This document shows, one piece after another, positions 24,847 to 35,976 of a stretch of 64,000 bases of DNA (position 1 is its first letter; the number at the start of each line of letters is the position of its first letter). The translations under genes and the position numbers were made by a program. Origin of the DNA: Streptomyces sp. NBC_00704 (GTDB lineage Bacteria; Actinomycetota; Actinomycetes; Streptomycetales; Streptomycetaceae); the NCBI RefSeq assembly GCF_036226605.1, contig NZ_CP109000.1, forward strand, positions 5,452,501 through 5,516,500, written 5' to 3'. The notes beneath the pieces were generated by a model, which ran no database searches, had not been told where the DNA came from, and was given only the letters and a program-made list of their open reading frames with translations.

Positions 24847-25962
24847 TCAACTTTGAACGGACGACTCTCCCGGAAGAGTGATAAGAATCCGGCAGCCCCG
24901 CTCGGATTCGGCCACTCCGATCCGGCCTCCGTGGAGATCGACCGCCCAGCGGGCGATCGCCAGTCCCAGCCCCGTCCCGCCGTCGCTGCCCGGCCCGTGC
25001 GGCCGGCGGACGGCCCCCCGGTTGAACCGCTCGAACACGCGGTGCCACTCCGAGCGCGGAATGCCGGGCCCTTCGTCCAGGACCTCCAGCTCCAGCGACT
25101 CCGGCTGCGGCCCGCGCCGCGCCTTCACCGTCACCCGTCCGTGCGGCGGACTGTGCTTGACCGCGTTGTCGATCAGGTTGGCGACGACCTGGTGGATGCG
25201 CTCCGGGTCCGCGTGCGCGGTCAGCTCCGGAGGGGTGACGTCCAGGTGCAGATGGACGTCCGTACGCGTGTGGCTGCCGCCCGATCCCATCGTGGCGCGG
25301 GCCGAGGCGACCATGTTGGCCTCCTTCAGCACGCCCGACAGGTACGGCCACACCTCGAAGCGCCGCTTGCGCAGCGGCACCACGCCGTTGTCGAGACGGG
25401 ACAGGTCCAGGAGGGTCTCCACGAGCCGGCCGAGCCGCTCGGTCTGCTTCAGGGCCGTGCGCATCGTCTCGGTGTCCGCCTCGGCGATGCCGTCGACGAC
25501 GTTCTCCAGGACGGCGCGCAGACCCGCGATGGGCGTGCGCAGCTCGTGCGAGACGTTGGCCACCAGCTCCTTGCGGTGCCGGTCCTGCGCCTCCAGCTCG
25601 TCCGCCATGACGTTGATCGTCTGCGCGAGGTCGCCCAGCTCGTCACGGCGGTTCTCGCTCACCCGGCGGGTGTAGTCGCCGTGCGAGATGGACCGGGCCA
25701 CCGTGTTCATCTCACCCAGGGGCGCGGTGAGCGAGTGCGCCACGAACTGCGTGATCAGCAGGGTGGCGATCATCGAGAAGACCGTGATGAAGCGCAGCTC
25801 CGTCTTGGTGTGCACCGCGATCATCGACAGACCGGTGGTGATCAGCACCGAGATGACGACCAGCGCACCCAGCTTGGTCTTGATCGAGAACGGGCGCAGG
25901 CCGCCCCAGGGCGCACCGGCTCCGGGGGCGGGGCTTCTCGGTCCGTCCGCACCGCGGCTCAT
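24847..25962 (-). CDS. HAMP-containing sensor histidine kinase
   Basis: A 371-residue kinase. Two close transmembrane helices (about 31-52 and 57-78) leave almost no external loop, so it probably senses at or within the membrane. HAMP spans 79-130, with the phosphoacceptor His139 in VANVSHELRTPIAG. The ATPase domain has NLIDNAVKHSP (N box), VLDEGPGIP (G1) and GGTGLGLAIARW (G2). It overlaps its response regulator by 4 nt (ATGA) and lies directly upstream of kgd. Confidence 0.94.
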   Translation of the reverse strand: MSRGADGPRSPAPGAGAPWGGLRPFSIKTKLGALVVISVLITTGLSMIAVHTKTELRFITVFSMIATLLITQFVAHSLTAPLGEMNTVARSISHGDYTRRVSENRRDELGDLAQTINVMADELEAQDRHRKELVANVSHELRTPIAGLRAVLENVVDGIAEADTETMRTALKQTERLGRLVETLLDLSRLDNGVVPLRKRRFEVWPYLSGVLKEANMVASARATMGSGGSHTRTDVHLHLDVTPPELTAHADPERIHQVVANLIDNAVKHSPPHGRVTVKARRGPQPESLELEVLDEGPGIPRSEWHRVFERFNRGAVRRPHGPGSDGGTGLGLAIARWAVDLHGGRIGVAESERGCRILITLPGESSVQS

Positions 25963-26699
25963 GGCGTCGGGGTCTCCAGGGCGTAGCCGACGCCGTGCAC
26001 CGTGCGGATCCGCTCGGCGCCGATCTTCCGCCGCAGCGCCTTGATGTGGCTGTCGACCGTGCGGGTGCCGGAGGCGTCCGCCCAGTCCCACACCTCGGCC
26101 AGCAGCTGCTCGCGCGAGAGCACCGCGCGCGGGGTGTTCGCAAGGCACACCAGCAGGTCGAACTCGGTGGGCGTGAGGTGCACGTCCTCCGAGCGCACCC
26201 GCACCCGGCGCTGCGCGTGGTCGATCTCCAGCTCGCCGAGCCGCAGGATCCCGCTGCGCGGCGTCGTCGCCGCGATCGCGGCCCGCTCCACCCGGCGCAG
26301 CAGCACGTGCACGCGTGCCGCCAGCTCCCGCATCGAGAAGGGCTTGGTCATGTAGTCGTCGGCGCCCACGCCGAGGCCGACCAGCATGTCGGTCTCGTCG
26401 TCGCGCGCGGTGAGCATCATGACCGGCACCGGGCGGGCGGCCTGCACGCGACGGCAGACCTCCAGGCCGTCGAAGCCGGGCAGCATGATGTCGAGGATCA
26501 GCAGGTCGGGCTGCCAGGCCTCTGCCGTGTCGACGGCCGCCGGACCGTCGCCCGCCGTTTGCACGAGGAATCCCTCGGCGCGCAGGCGGGCCGCGATGGC
26601 GTCGACGATCGTCGGGTCGTCCTCGACGACCAGGACGCGCCGCTGCGCGCCCGGAGTCGCCGTCGCCGCGGTGTTGTGTGCGGTGTGTGTCTGCTCCAT
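25959..26699 (-). CDS. OmpR/PhoB-family response regulator
   Basis: A 246-residue regulator. In the receiver domain (21-140) the phosphoacceptor Asp70 is in LLILDIMLPG, with the acidic pair EDD at 26-28, the switch in MMLTARDD and Lys in YMTKPFS. The C-terminal winged helix (about 150-240) contains LTPTEFDLLVCLANTP and TRTVDSHIKALRRKIG. First gene of the operon with the HAMP kinase. Target genes unknown; kgd is a position-based candidate only. Confidence 0.95.
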   Translation of the reverse strand: MEQTHTAHNTAATATPGAQRRVLVVEDDPTIVDAIAARLRAEGFLVQTAGDGPAAVDTAEAWQPDLLILDIMLPGFDGLEVCRRVQAARPVPVMMLTARDDETDMLVGLGVGADDYMTKPFSMRELAARVHVLLRRVERAAIAATTPRSGILRLGELEIDHAQRRVRVRSEDVHLTPTEFDLLVCLANTPRAVLSREQLLAEVWDWADASGTRTVDSHIKALRRKIGAERIRTVHGVGYALETPTP

Positions 26700-26821
26700 C
26701 GCCCGCCCCTGAGTGTGCTTTCCGGAACCAGTGGGGTGGTCCCTTGATTGCGCATGACTGCGGTTGACGCGTAAATGATCGGCGTCAGGGATGCAGCGTA
26801 CGGGGAGTCACCGCGGCTTTG

Positions 26822-27508
26822 CTATCCAGGTCGGACGGCGAGATGCACCACGTCCGGCACGCCTCGGGCAACCGGGATCTCTTCGGTACGCACCCGCTGG
26901 AACCCGGCATTCCCCAAGGTTCCCTCGAATTCCGGAGAGGGCCGGGCCGACCACACCGCCAGTGCTCCGCCCGGTCTCAACACCCGCGCGCAGCCCGCGA
27001 GTCCGGACGCCGAGTAGAGGCTGTCGTTGCCCTCGGTGACGGTCCAGTCGGGCCCGTTGTCGATGTCCAGGCAGACGGCGTCGAACGTGTCGGATGTCTC
27101 ATTGACGAAGTCGAGCAGATCCGCTTCGACGATCTTCGTCCGCGGGTCGGCCAGGGCCGGACCGGAGACGGCGGCCAGCGGGCCGCCCCGGTGCCAGTCG
27201 ATGACGGCGCGCTCGCGCTCCACGACCGTGACGGCGCCCCAGCGGGGGTCGGCGGCGGCGTGCGCGAGGGAGAAGCCGACGCCCAGTCCGCCGATCAGCA
27301 GGGCGGGGGCGGGGCGGTCGTCCAGCGCGTCGCGTGCCGCGTCGACGAGCAGCCGCTCCGAGCGGCCGTCCGAAGTGTCCATCAGGAAGCAGCCGTTGGC
27401 GATGATCTGGAGCAACTCTCCGTGCCGGCGCAGCACCACCTCGCCGTAGGGGCCCTCGCGGCGGTCCAGGACCTCCGGCGCGTCGGGGATGTCGTACGGG
27501 ATGGTCAT
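26822..27508 (-). CDS. Spermidine synthase-like methyltransferase-fold protein
   Basis: A 228-residue Rossmann-fold protein. The nucleotide-binding motif is LLIGGLGVGFSLAHA, followed by the acidic VVERERAVIDWH and VEADLLDFVN. The resemblance is to spermidine synthases and related aminopropyl/methyltransferases, but several polyamine-binding residues cannot be confirmed, so the reaction is left open. The ATG at 27508 is adequate. Single gene transcribed away from the rhomboid-like gene. Confidence 0.8.
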   Translation of the reverse strand: MTIPYDIPDAPEVLDRREGPYGEVVLRRHGELLQIIANGCFLMDTSDGRSERLLVDAARDALDDRPAPALLIGGLGVGFSLAHAAADPRWGAVTVVERERAVIDWHRGGPLAAVSGPALADPRTKIVEADLLDFVNETSDTFDAVCLDIDNGPDWTVTEGNDSLYSASGLAGCARVLRPGGALAVWSARPSPEFEGTLGNAGFQRVRTEEIPVARGVPDVVHLAVRPG

Positions 27509-27768
27509 CGGCCCATCCTGGCAGTTCCCCGACCGGTTGTCGGGAGAATTCCGTGCGCCGTGGACGACGTGCCCCGCACGAACCCCCGGCCACCGTACGA
27601 GGGATGAGAGAAGAAGCAGGAGAGGGGCGGGAGAAGGAAGGCAGAAGGACGAGAGAAGGCCGGGAGAAATCTCAGAGGTTCCTGTGAATCGGCGCGCACG
27701 TGGCGTCGGTCACAGACAGCGGGCGGCCGCGCCGCGAAGGGTGGGGGAAACGGAAGGAGCGCCACTCA

Positions 27769-28563
27769 GTGGAACGCACGGCCTCCCCCATGAGCCTGCC
27801 CCCGCCGGACGCCGGGCCGTCCGACGGCTCCGGGTTCCTGGACGGCATCCCCGCTCAGCGCACCCCGCCGTGCGCCGCGCCGCCCCCCGGGACGAGCGCC
27901 GGCCCCGGCCTCGGGCCCCGTCCCCGCTCCCGCCGCCGGATCCCGGTCCCGGTGCCCTTCACCCTGGGCTACGCGGCCGTCCTCGCCGTCACCTCGTATC
28001 TCGCGGAGCATCTCGACCCCGCTCTCGTGCACGCCCTGCTCCAGGGCTCCAGCACCGACGTGGCGCATCTGGCGCAGTCGCCGGCGACCGTGCTCGCCGC
28101 GAGCGCGCTGTGGGTGGCGGGCGGCTTCGCGTCGCCCTTCACGCTCGCCTTCCTGGTCGTCCTGACCGCGCTGGAGCGGCGCGTCGGCGGCGCCCGCACG
28201 GCCGTCGTCTTCCTGCTGGGGCACGTCCTGGCCACCCTCGCGACGGAGGTGCCGGTCGGGCTGGCCGTCCTGGCCGGGCGGCTGCCCGACAGTTCGCTGC
28301 ACCGCCTCGACTACGGCATCAGCTTCGGCGTCGCCGCCTGCGTGGGCGCGCTCGCGGGCCTGCTGCGGCCATGGCTGGGACTGCCCCTGCTCGCCGCCTT
28401 CGGCGCGATGCTGCTCCAGGACCTGCTCGCCTTCACCGACCCCATGACCGGCTGGGGGCACCTGCTCGCGCTGGCGACGGGCGTCGCCCTCCGGCCCCGG
28501 GTGCGCCGCTGGGACCTCGCCCGCCCGGCCCCCGCCGCACCCGTCGTGCCGGCCGCCCCCTGA
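27769..28563 (+). CDS. Rhomboid-like membrane protein
   Basis: A 264-residue protein with a Pro/Arg-rich cytoplasmic N terminus of about 55 residues, then roughly six membrane helices. It resembles rhomboid-family proteins in length and helix spacing. The catalytic GxSG Ser is not evident: the comparable segments read YGISFGVAACVGALAG and TGWGHLLALATG. So it may be an inactive relative. I choose GTG at 27769, with GGAG 9 nt upstream; other in-frame starts (27700, an ATG at 27790) are possible. The upstream 27606-27680 region is a striking purine-rich (GA) tract. Confidence 0.7.
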   Translation: MERTASPMSLPPPDAGPSDGSGFLDGIPAQRTPPCAAPPPGTSAGPGLGPRPRSRRRIPVPVPFTLGYAAVLAVTSYLAEHLDPALVHALLQGSSTDVAHLAQSPATVLAASALWVAGGFASPFTLAFLVVLTALERRVGGARTAVVFLLGHVLATLATEVPVGLAVLAGRLPDSSLHRLDYGISFGVAACVGALAGLLRPWLGLPLLAAFGAMLLQDLLAFTDPMTGWGHLLALATGVALRPRVRRWDLARPAPAAPVVPAAP

Positions 28564-28608
28564 CCCCGTCGCCCTTCGCCGCCCCTTCCGCCGCCGCGCG
28601 ATCGCCGC

Positions 28609-29400
28609 TCAGGGCGTCCATATGTACGGCGTCATCGTGGTCAGGGCGCGGAAGCCCATCGCGCGCAGCAGGGGCGCGCTGTCGGCCGAGGCGTCCACGT
28701 GGACGTACGGGACGCCGCGTTCGGCCGCGAGGGCGAGGCGCGCGGCGACGGACGCCCGGTACAGGCCCCGGCCCCGCCACTCGGGGAGGGTCGCGCCGCC
28801 CAGCAGCGTCGCGAAGCGGGTGCCCGGGCGCACCGACAGCCAGGCGGCCGAGATCATCGCGCCGTCCGACTCCGCCGCCAGGACGACGGTGTCGTGCGGG
28901 GCGCAGGCGAGCCGCGCGATCAGGTCGTCGCCGAGGCGGCTCAGGTCCAGCCCCCAGACCGCGGACTGCAGCGCCGCGACGGCCCGCAGGCCGGCCTCGG
29001 CGGTCACCCGGCGCAGCGTCACGCCCGGCGGCAGCGACGGCCCGGCTCCGGGTGCGTCGGTGTCCGCGACGACGGCGGCCAGGACCGTCTCCGGGCGACC
29101 CGGCGCGAAGCCGGCCGCGCGGAGCCGGTCGGGCAGGTCGGCCGGGAGGTCGTGGCCGCGCAGCCGCCATTCCACCGCCTCGCCGCGCGCGCCGAAGAAG
29201 TCCCGCTGGCGGACGATCAGCTCGTCCAGCTCCCTGCCGCTCAGCCCCAGCTCGCGGGGCGCGGTCAGCAGGGCCCGCACCGGGCCGGCGACGCGGGTCA
29301 GCGGTCCGTCGGGGGCGTGCAGGACCGCGGTGGGCGGCGCGCCCCGCAACTCGGCGTCGTAGGCCGCGAGCAGGGTCTGCGTGATCGGCGCGTCCGTCAT
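28609..29400 (-). CDS. GNAT-family acetyltransferase
   Basis: A 263-residue protein with an atypical N-terminal half (about 1-120) and a C-terminal acetyl-CoA-binding GNAT fold. The pyrophosphate-binding loop is LPEWRGRGLYRASVAARL, and the final strands VPYVHVDASADSAPLLRAMGF are characteristic. Target unknown. Converges with the rhomboid-like gene. Confidence 0.85.
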   Translation of the reverse strand: MTDAPITQTLLAAYDAELRGAPPTAVLHAPDGPLTRVAGPVRALLTAPRELGLSGRELDELIVRQRDFFGARGEAVEWRLRGHDLPADLPDRLRAAGFAPGRPETVLAAVVADTDAPGAGPSLPPGVTLRRVTAEAGLRAVAALQSAVWGLDLSRLGDDLIARLACAPHDTVVLAAESDGAMISAAWLSVRPGTRFATLLGGATLPEWRGRGLYRASVAARLALAAERGVPYVHVDASADSAPLLRAMGFRALTTMTPYIWTP

Positions 29401-29439
29401 GCACGGGGACGCTACGCCACGCCCGGGGGCGACGACGGG

Positions 29440-29566
29440 CGGTCGCCGTACCCGGCGGGGGCCGTCGCCGTACGGGGCGGCGGACGGTCGTCGTAGGCGC
29501 GGCGGACAGTCGCCGTTCCGGGCGGGCGCCGGGTGCCGCGGTGTACGGGCGGCGGGCCGTCGTCGT
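29440..29566. repeat. Degenerate 22-bp tandem repeats
   Basis: CGGTCGCCGT-type decamers recur at 29440, 29462, 29485, 29507 and 29557, so the first four are spaced 22-23 bp within similar GC-rich units. They fill the spacer between two minus-strand genes. No gene is visible here. Confidence 0.6.
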
Positions 29567-29634
29567 GTGGACGGGGGGCCGGCCCGGCGGTGTCGCCCTC
29601 CCCGCGCCGCGCCCCGCCCCGCCCCGGACCGCTG

Positions 29635-30663
29635 TCAGTCGTCGTACTGGACGGTGCCGTTCTCGTGCAGGGTCGGGTGGAGTTTCATGGGGCCGTACTC
29701 GTCGAGGTCCGACGGGCGGGGCGGTTCGGGGCCGTCCGGGCCCAGGCGGACCATCCGCTCCACGCGGCAGATCCGGAACACCCGGCCCTCCACGCTCGCC
29801 TCGTCGGCCCGGCCGGCGCTGCGGAACGCCTCCGCGGCCCGTGCGTACAGGGCCTTCTTGCGCTCGTCGAAGCGGTACAGCATGGCCCACACGCGGGCCA
29901 TCCCCTCGTACAGCGAACGGCGTGCCTCGTGGGGCGTGGCCGCGAGGGAGCCGCACGGGGTCCAGCCCGACCCGTCCCGTTCGGCCACCGAGAAGCCGAC
30001 CGGCAGCCGGACCACGTCCGGGTGCGTGCGGGCCGCGCGCGCGGAGTCGGCGCGCACGTCGGCGGGGAACCGCGCCCCCCTGTACACGAAGGCGCGCAGC
30101 CCGAGGCACAGGGCGCCCGCCATCGGCCCCTCGTCCCGGTCGGGGTCGAGGGCGAAGCCCACGTCCGGGGACGGGACGGCGCACGGCTCCGCCCACGACG
30201 GGTCCAGGGCCTCCGGGTCGGTGGGCCGGGGCGGCTCCAGGCCGTCGTCGCCGGTGCGGGCGAACTCGTCACCGCGCACCACCCGGTAGCGCACCCCCAG
30301 CGCCTCCACCTCGTCGGCCGGGGCCCGCTCCAGCACGGCGACGGCCGCCAGCAGGTCGCGCCGGGCGGCCGCATCGCCCGTGCCGTCCTTGGCCAGGAAC
30401 CACAGGTGCGAGTTGAGCCCGTCCCTGGCCTGCTGGGGCATCCCGTCGGCCACCGGCTTCAGCAGCCGCCAGCACGGCTTCGGCGTCCGCGGGGTCGGCG
30501 GGTCCAGTCGGGCGACGCCGAAGACGGGACCGCGCAGCGCGATGTGCGGATAGCGCCGGGACGCCTCCACGGCGTCCGCCTCCGTCACCCAGGCGACCGG
30601 GTCGTCCCGGCGGACCAGCTCCGCGTGCAGGGCGTCCAGGCGTCGCTTCCAGTCATCGGTCAT
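29635..30663 (-). CDS. DUF5954 family protein
   Basis: A 342-residue protein with no signal peptide and no membrane helix, starting MTDDWKRRLDALHAELVRRD. It looks like the Streptomyces DUF5954 family (moderate memory-based match), with conserved segments PHIALRGPVFGVARLDPPTP and ARVWAMLYRFDERKKALYAR. Nothing suggests an enzyme class. Monocistronic by position. Confidence 0.7.
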   Translation of the reverse strand: MTDDWKRRLDALHAELVRRDDPVAWVTEADAVEASRRYPHIALRGPVFGVARLDPPTPRTPKPCWRLLKPVADGMPQQARDGLNSHLWFLAKDGTGDAAARRDLLAAVAVLERAPADEVEALGVRYRVVRGDEFARTGDDGLEPPRPTDPEALDPSWAEPCAVPSPDVGFALDPDRDEGPMAGALCLGLRAFVYRGARFPADVRADSARAARTHPDVVRLPVGFSVAERDGSGWTPCGSLAATPHEARRSLYEGMARVWAMLYRFDERKKALYARAAEAFRSAGRADEASVEGRVFRICRVERMVRLGPDGPEPPRPSDLDEYGPMKLHPTLHENGTVQYDD

Positions 30664-30792
30664 ACGCGCATTGTGGTCGGGTCGCGAGGCGGTACGGGGC
30701 GAATGCCGGAAGTGGGCGGGGTACGGGCAGGGGCGCGAGGGGCGTGTCCCGTCGTGCGGCCCATCGGGGTGCGCCCCCACGGCCGCCGGGCG

Positions 30793-31449
30793 TCACCCCT
30801 GTGCGGCGCCCGTGAACTTCGCGCTGGTCAGCGAGGACTCGACGCGCCACCCCAGGGACTCGTACAGTGCCCGCCCCTGCGGGGTCGCGCCCAGGACGCC
30901 GGTGCGGGCGCCCTGCTCGGCCGCCGCACGGTGCAGTGTCCGCATCACGAGGGCGCCCAGTCCGCGCCGGCGGTGGTCGGGGGCGGTCTCCACCTGGTCG
31001 ACGACCGCCGTGGCGCCGGTCGCGGCGATCTGCCCGCGCGCCGCCAGGGAGCCGTCCGGCGCGGCGACCATCGTGCGCGTGACGCCGCCGCGCGACCAGG
31101 TGCGGGTCCGGTAGCCCTCGGGGGCGGCGCCGGGCGGGGCGTCCGGGAGCGGGGCCGTCATCAGGTAGCCGGGCTCGGGGTCGATCCACCAGCCGGGGCC
31201 CAGCCACGGCCCGACCACGGCCGGATCGGCGAACGCCTTCAGCCAGACGCCGGCCCCGGTCACCGCGCCCGCGACCTCGCGGACCGTCGCCTCCGTCAGC
31301 GCCTCGCCGGTGTCGCCGAACACGTGCCGGGTGACGTGCCCGGCGCCCGCCCCCACGTCGACGGTCCAGCCCCAGGGCGCGGCCGCGGGCGGCGCCGCCC
31401 CGCGCGAGACGACCCACCCGTCCACCCAAGCCCGGACGAAACGATCCAC
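30793..31449 (-). CDS. GNAT-family acetyltransferase
   Basis: A 218-residue protein whose C-terminal third carries the GNAT acetyl-CoA loop VETAPDHRRRGLGALVMRTLH and the closing GRALYESLGWRVESSLTS. The N-terminal 120 residues are divergent. I use the GTG at 31449 (VDRFVRAWVDG); the much longer in-frame upstream ORF is antisense to lon and rejected. Divergent from lon. Confidence 0.82.
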   Translation of the reverse strand: MDRFVRAWVDGWVVSRGAAPPAAAPWGWTVDVGAGAGHVTRHVFGDTGEALTEATVREVAGAVTGAGVWLKAFADPAVVGPWLGPGWWIDPEPGYLMTAPLPDAPPGAAPEGYRTRTWSRGGVTRTMVAAPDGSLAARGQIAATGATAVVDQVETAPDHRRRGLGALVMRTLHRAAAEQGARTGVLGATPQGRALYESLGWRVESSLTSAKFTGAAQG

Positions 31450-31487
31450 GACGACCCCCTGATTCCCCTGAAGACGGCTGCGTAAGT

Positions 31488-31506
31488 GGCAGAATGGCCA
31501 TTTGCC
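31488..31506. promoter_or_regulatory. Inverted repeat around AATGGCCATT
   Basis: AATGGCCATT (31493-31502) is a perfect palindrome flanked by GGCA and TGCC with a single bulged G, in the 199-bp region between divergent GNAT and lon genes. Possible operator for the GNAT gene; no cognate regulator known. Confidence 0.4.
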
Positions 31507-31606
31507 TATTACCTCCGACCGTATGGCCCGAGCAGGGCGCCGCAACAGTCTTGATCGCCCACAGCGAACGCCCGGGAACGCGGGGAACATTCGCGGGCTC
31601 ACGTGC

Positions 31607-31627
31607 ATTGAGTCGGCATAGCTCAAC
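31607..31627 (+). promoter_or_regulatory. HAIR-like HspR operator upstream of lon
   Basis: ATTGAGT-N7-GCTCAAC matches the HAIR consensus CTTGAGT-N7-ACTCAAG in both arms except for the outer bases and one inner base, with the exact 7-bp spacer. It ends 21 nt before the lon start. HspR control of lon via HAIR is established in Streptomyces, so heat-shock repression is the clear expectation. Confidence 0.82.
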
Positions 31628-31648
31628 TTGACTGCCGAAGGGGAGATC

Positions 31649-34078
<2,430 letters not shown>

Positions 34079-34100
34079 CGGACGCCGCGGGACGGCGCGG

Positions 34101-34126
34101 CCCGGGTCCCGTGAGGGAGGCCCGGG
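34101..34126 (+). terminator. Probable lon terminator
   Basis: CCCGGGTCCC and GGGAGGCCCGGG form an imperfect GC-rich hairpin about 22 nt past the stop. Confidence 0.5.
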
Positions 34127-34233
34127 TCTTCGCCGTGCCCGGGACACGGCCCTGGGAAGCGCCGCCGGTCTGTGCCTGGGGAATACTTGAGCGCTGCGCG
34201 ACCGCGGCGACCGGTGAGATCAGGGGTGCTGAC

Positions 34234-34716
34234 GTGCACGAGGACACGAACGACGACCGACGGCCGTCGCGCGGTGTGGAGCAGGGCGACCGGGAGTTCC
34301 TCTCCCTGGAGCGGGAGCTGACGGTGCTGCTGCGCCGCGCCCGCGCCAGCCAGGGGGAGATGGCCCGCGAGGTCCATCCGGACCTGGAGTCCGCCGCCTA
34401 CGGGCTCCTCGTCCGGCTGGAGGAGTGCGGCCGCCAGCGCGCCACGGAACTCGCCGCCTACATCGGCGTCGGCAAGGCCACCATGTCCCGCCAGTTGTGT
34501 GCCCTCGAACAGCTCGGCCTGGTCGCGCGGGCGCCGGACCCGGCGGACGGCCGCGCCTGGCTGGTCGACCTCACCGAGGAGGGCCGCCGCCGGGTCGGCC
34601 GGGTCCGGGAGGCCCGCCGCGAGCGGTACGTCAGCCGCTTCTCCCACTGGGACCGCGCCGAGGTCGCCGAACTGGCCCGGCTCCTGCACGAACTGAACCG
34701 GGGCATGGAGAAGTGA
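34234..34716 (+). CDS. MarR-family transcriptional regulator
   Basis: A 160-residue MarR protein with winged-helix core ATELAAYIGVGKATMSRQLCALEQLGLVARAPDPADGRAW split over residues about 69-108; the DPADGRAW wing is diagnostic. I use GTG at 34234 (VHEDTNDDRRPSR), which gives a normal family length; the longer in-frame extension has no support. Downstream of lon with its own upstream region. Ligand and target unknown. Confidence 0.9.
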   Translation: MHEDTNDDRRPSRGVEQGDREFLSLERELTVLLRRARASQGEMAREVHPDLESAAYGLLVRLEECGRQRATELAAYIGVGKATMSRQLCALEQLGLVARAPDPADGRAWLVDLTEEGRRRVGRVREARRERYVSRFSHWDRAEVAELARLLHELNRGMEK

Positions 34717-34846
34717 CCCCCCGGCCGGCGCCGCCGTCCGCGAGCCCCGGCCGGGCGCCGGGTTCGCCTGGATGTCTGGCCGTCGCCCCACGGCCGCGGC
34801 GGGGGCCGAGCAGGGATGGTGCGGGCGGTTCAGGCAGGGCGGGCGG

Positions 34847-35638
34847 TCACAGCTCGGCGTAGATCACCGTGGCGTCGTCGTGGGTCTTGGCCCGGGCCAG
34901 GCGGGGGCGGCCGGCGGCGGCGTCCGCGCGTTCGCGGCGCCGGACCCGTTCCAGCAGGGACCGGGCGCCCTCCTCGCGGACCACGGCGAGCAGGTCGGGC
35001 CAGTCGCCCTCGCCGAACAGCTCGCTCCAGCGGGCGGCCCCGTCCGAGAGCGCGGCCAGTGAGACCACGCCGGGGCGCGGCGCCGCGCCCGTGACCGCGC
35101 GGGCGGCCACCGAGGGGTCGGCCGCGGCCGTGAAGAACCCGCCCTCCTTGTTGCGCAGGGTCGAGTCCACGACGTCGGCGCTGCGCAGCAGGGCGCGCGG
35201 CAGCCGTGCGAGCCGGTCGTCGCGCACGGCGCGGACCCGGCCGTCGGCGGACGCCAGCAGCAGCGTCGCGTCGCACAGGACCAGGTACTCGACCCGCTGC
35301 GGCGACCACCGCGCGAGGGCCACGGTGGCCTGCGGTGTGCGCGGGTGAGAAAGGTCACAGGTTCCCGCGTGGGCCTCGGCGGTACGCGCAATGGCGAGGG
35401 CGAGCGCCTCGGCCAGCGGAACATCCGGGAGCGAAACGGTCAGTTCGATCAGGGCGCCGCCGAGCCGTGCCGTGAACCAGGGAACCGAATGCAGACAGCC
35501 CGCGCCGTCCCGCGGCGGAGTCACGCCGTCCAGCAGGACGAGCGAACCGCCCTGTCCGGAGGCGGGAAGCCCGACCGCGGCGAAGTCCTCGTTGGGGCGG
35601 GCCGGATCGCCGCCGTCCGACATGAGTTCCGTGCGCAT
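34847..35638 (-). CDS. PP2C-like serine/threonine phosphatase
   Basis: A 263-residue protein resembling PP2C (PPM) phosphatases: SDGGDPARPNEDFAAVG (metal-binding and entry segment), LVLLDGVTPPRDGAG in place of the usual DGMGG, a LSDGA segment near residue 200, and a terminal KTHDDATVIYAEL matching the conserved DDxT end. Substitutions in the DG(M)GG position raise the possibility of weak or altered metal binding. ATG at 35638. Confidence 0.78.
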   Translation of the reverse strand: MRTELMSDGGDPARPNEDFAAVGLPASGQGGSLVLLDGVTPPRDGAGCLHSVPWFTARLGGALIELTVSLPDVPLAEALALAIARTAEAHAGTCDLSHPRTPQATVALARWSPQRVEYLVLCDATLLLASADGRVRAVRDDRLARLPRALLRSADVVDSTLRNKEGGFFTAAADPSVAARAVTGAAPRPGVVSLAALSDGAARWSELFGEGDWPDLLAVVREEGARSLLERVRRRERADAAAGRPRLARAKTHDDATVIYAEL

Positions 35639-35976
35639 CCGGCCAGTCTGCACGACCCCTCCACAGCCTTCGCGAAAGGCCGGCACCGCTCCCCGAACGG
35701 GCGCACCACCGCAGGTCAGACGCCTGCTTTGGGTGGGAATGAAGCACTCCGGGAAGGCGTGGCGGCGAATACTGCCAAAGCCCGCCGCCCACGTCCAACC
35801 GGCCTGCCGTGCGGGGCCGTCGCGCACGCCACGGGAACTTGCCCGTCAACTCCCCTCCGATGTTCACTCCTTCGGGTGGCGGGGCAAGCGATGCGCGGAC
35901 CCCGCACACCGGCACTGGGAGGGTCGGAAACCGTACCGGACGCACGCGCCACTTGACGGAGCGTCATATCCGGCCC
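35639..35976. other. 338-bp upstream region of the conservon
   Basis: No gene, RNA or strong inverted repeat is supported here. It separates the divergent phosphatase gene and conservon. TTGACG at 35954 is a possible -35 for the conservon, but no matching -10 is convincing. ORFs through the region are out of character for this genome. Confidence 0.5.
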
